Below are positions 63,588 to 64,000 of a stretch of 64,000 nt of DNA, piece after piece. This DNA comes from Bullera alba (taxonomy: Eukaryota > Basidiomycota > Tremellomycetes > Tremellales > Bulleraceae). The position numbers and the translations under genes are program-made. Position 1 is the first letter of the stretch. Every line of letters begins with the position of its first letter. Where the stretch lies: contig BCIX01000003.1 in assembly GCA_001600095.1 (NCBI GenBank), forward strand, positions 372,001 through 436,000, read 5' to 3'. A model generated the notes under the pieces. It was given only the letters and a program-made list of their open reading frames with translations. It searched no databases and was not told the DNA's origin.

Positions 63588-64000
63588 CTATTCAACGTGC
63601 ATAAAGGTTTTGCTGCCAAAGAGCGTTCGGGCAGCCGCTGTCAGCTGAGCGGTAGTCATGGTCAGCGATGACCATAAGGATGCCAAGAAACGGGAAGGAC
63701 AGAAAGGAGCACAGTTCAGCTCGCGCATCTCACCTCTTCCAGAACGTTGCAAACTTCGGCGAGGGCTGCGTTTTCAGCCATACCGTAAAGGATGCTGATA
63801 TCGGCTGGGGATCCCTGACTGTCAAGTTCATTCGGAGATCGCGCCTTTCGGGCGAGATCGTCCAAGGTATGCTCGAGACTGTCCAGCGCGTGCCGTGGAG
63901 AAGGGAGAAATTGGGGCAGTGGGCTCCTCGATCGGAATGCTTGACTTAGTGCCCATAGGTTGACCATGATCGCAGAGACCTACATTGTCAGCTGTCAAAG
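63588..64000 (-). CDS. Bre4/DUF2421-like membrane protein, C-terminal part only
   Basis: The gene enters from beyond the right edge. After an acceptor near 63990 the frame reads VSAIMVNLWALSQAFRSRSP, LPQFLPSPRHALDSLEHTLD and ILYGMAENAALAEVCNVLEE V, then a last exon LTAAARTLFGSKTFMHVE* ending at 63588. The 'RSPLPQFLPSPR' motif and the closing helix fit the C-terminal domain of fungal aromatic-acid-exporter-like (Brefeldin A sensitivity, DUF2421/FUSC) proteins as I remember them. The membrane portion is outside the window, so the call is tentative. Confidence 0.55.

Overview
The window looks like nuclear DNA of a basidiomycete yeast, most likely a Tremellomycete (Cryptococcus-like). Nearly every gene is cut by several very short introns (about 35-60 nt) with GTGAGT-type donors, CTGAC/CTAAC branch-like motifs and CAG/TAG acceptors. 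Genes are tightly packed on both strands, and the recognised products are single-copy eukaryotic housekeeping proteins. The lineage is inferred from gene structure and protein resemblance; no search was run.

Left arm (1-24547), gene dense: ESS2/DGCR14 splicing factor (5' end cut off), an unrecognised low-complexity protein, a Rab6/Ypt6 GTPase followed by a Yip1-domain protein, lipin/PAH1, DASH subunit DAD3, mitochondrial cytochrome b5 reductase MCR1, a 4E-T-like eIF4E-binding protein, URB2, SWC4/DMAP1, and the NatA catalytic subunit ARD1/NAA10.

Middle (24548-34418): about 9.9 kb with no credible host gene. It is CpG-poor and filled with LTR-retrotransposon debris: a solo LTR with a perfect 5-bp target duplication, older LTR copies in both orientations, a decayed Ty3/gypsy reverse transcriptase, inverted and tandem repeats. 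The better preserved LTRs carry arrays of short hairpins whose arm sequences differ between copies while the dyad symmetry is kept.

Right arm (34419-64000), gene dense again: an F-box-like serine/proline-rich protein of unknown function, GPI11/PIG-F, a secreted alkaline phosphatase, a nitrilase-family hydrolase, a SAC-domain phosphoinositide phosphatase, an unrecognised Cys-rich coiled-coil protein, COX15, eIF3e, an unrecognised acidic protein, ADE8, a class II DAHP synthase, mitochondrial bL9, a cation/Ca2+ exchanger, calcipressin RCN1, nicotinamidase PNC1, an MFS sugar transporter, and the 3' end of a Bre4/DUF2421-like membrane protein.

Themes: all convergent pairs lie 100 bp or less apart, and three pairs have touching or overlapping stop codons. 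The Rab6 gene appears to contain two consecutive 4-nt microexons. Two neighbour pairs have linked functions: Rab6 with a Yip protein, and a Ca2+ exchanger with calcipressin. Exon structures were assembled by eye from splice signals and reading frame, so internal borders of the larger genes (URB2, PAH1, SAC, sugar transporter) are approximate.
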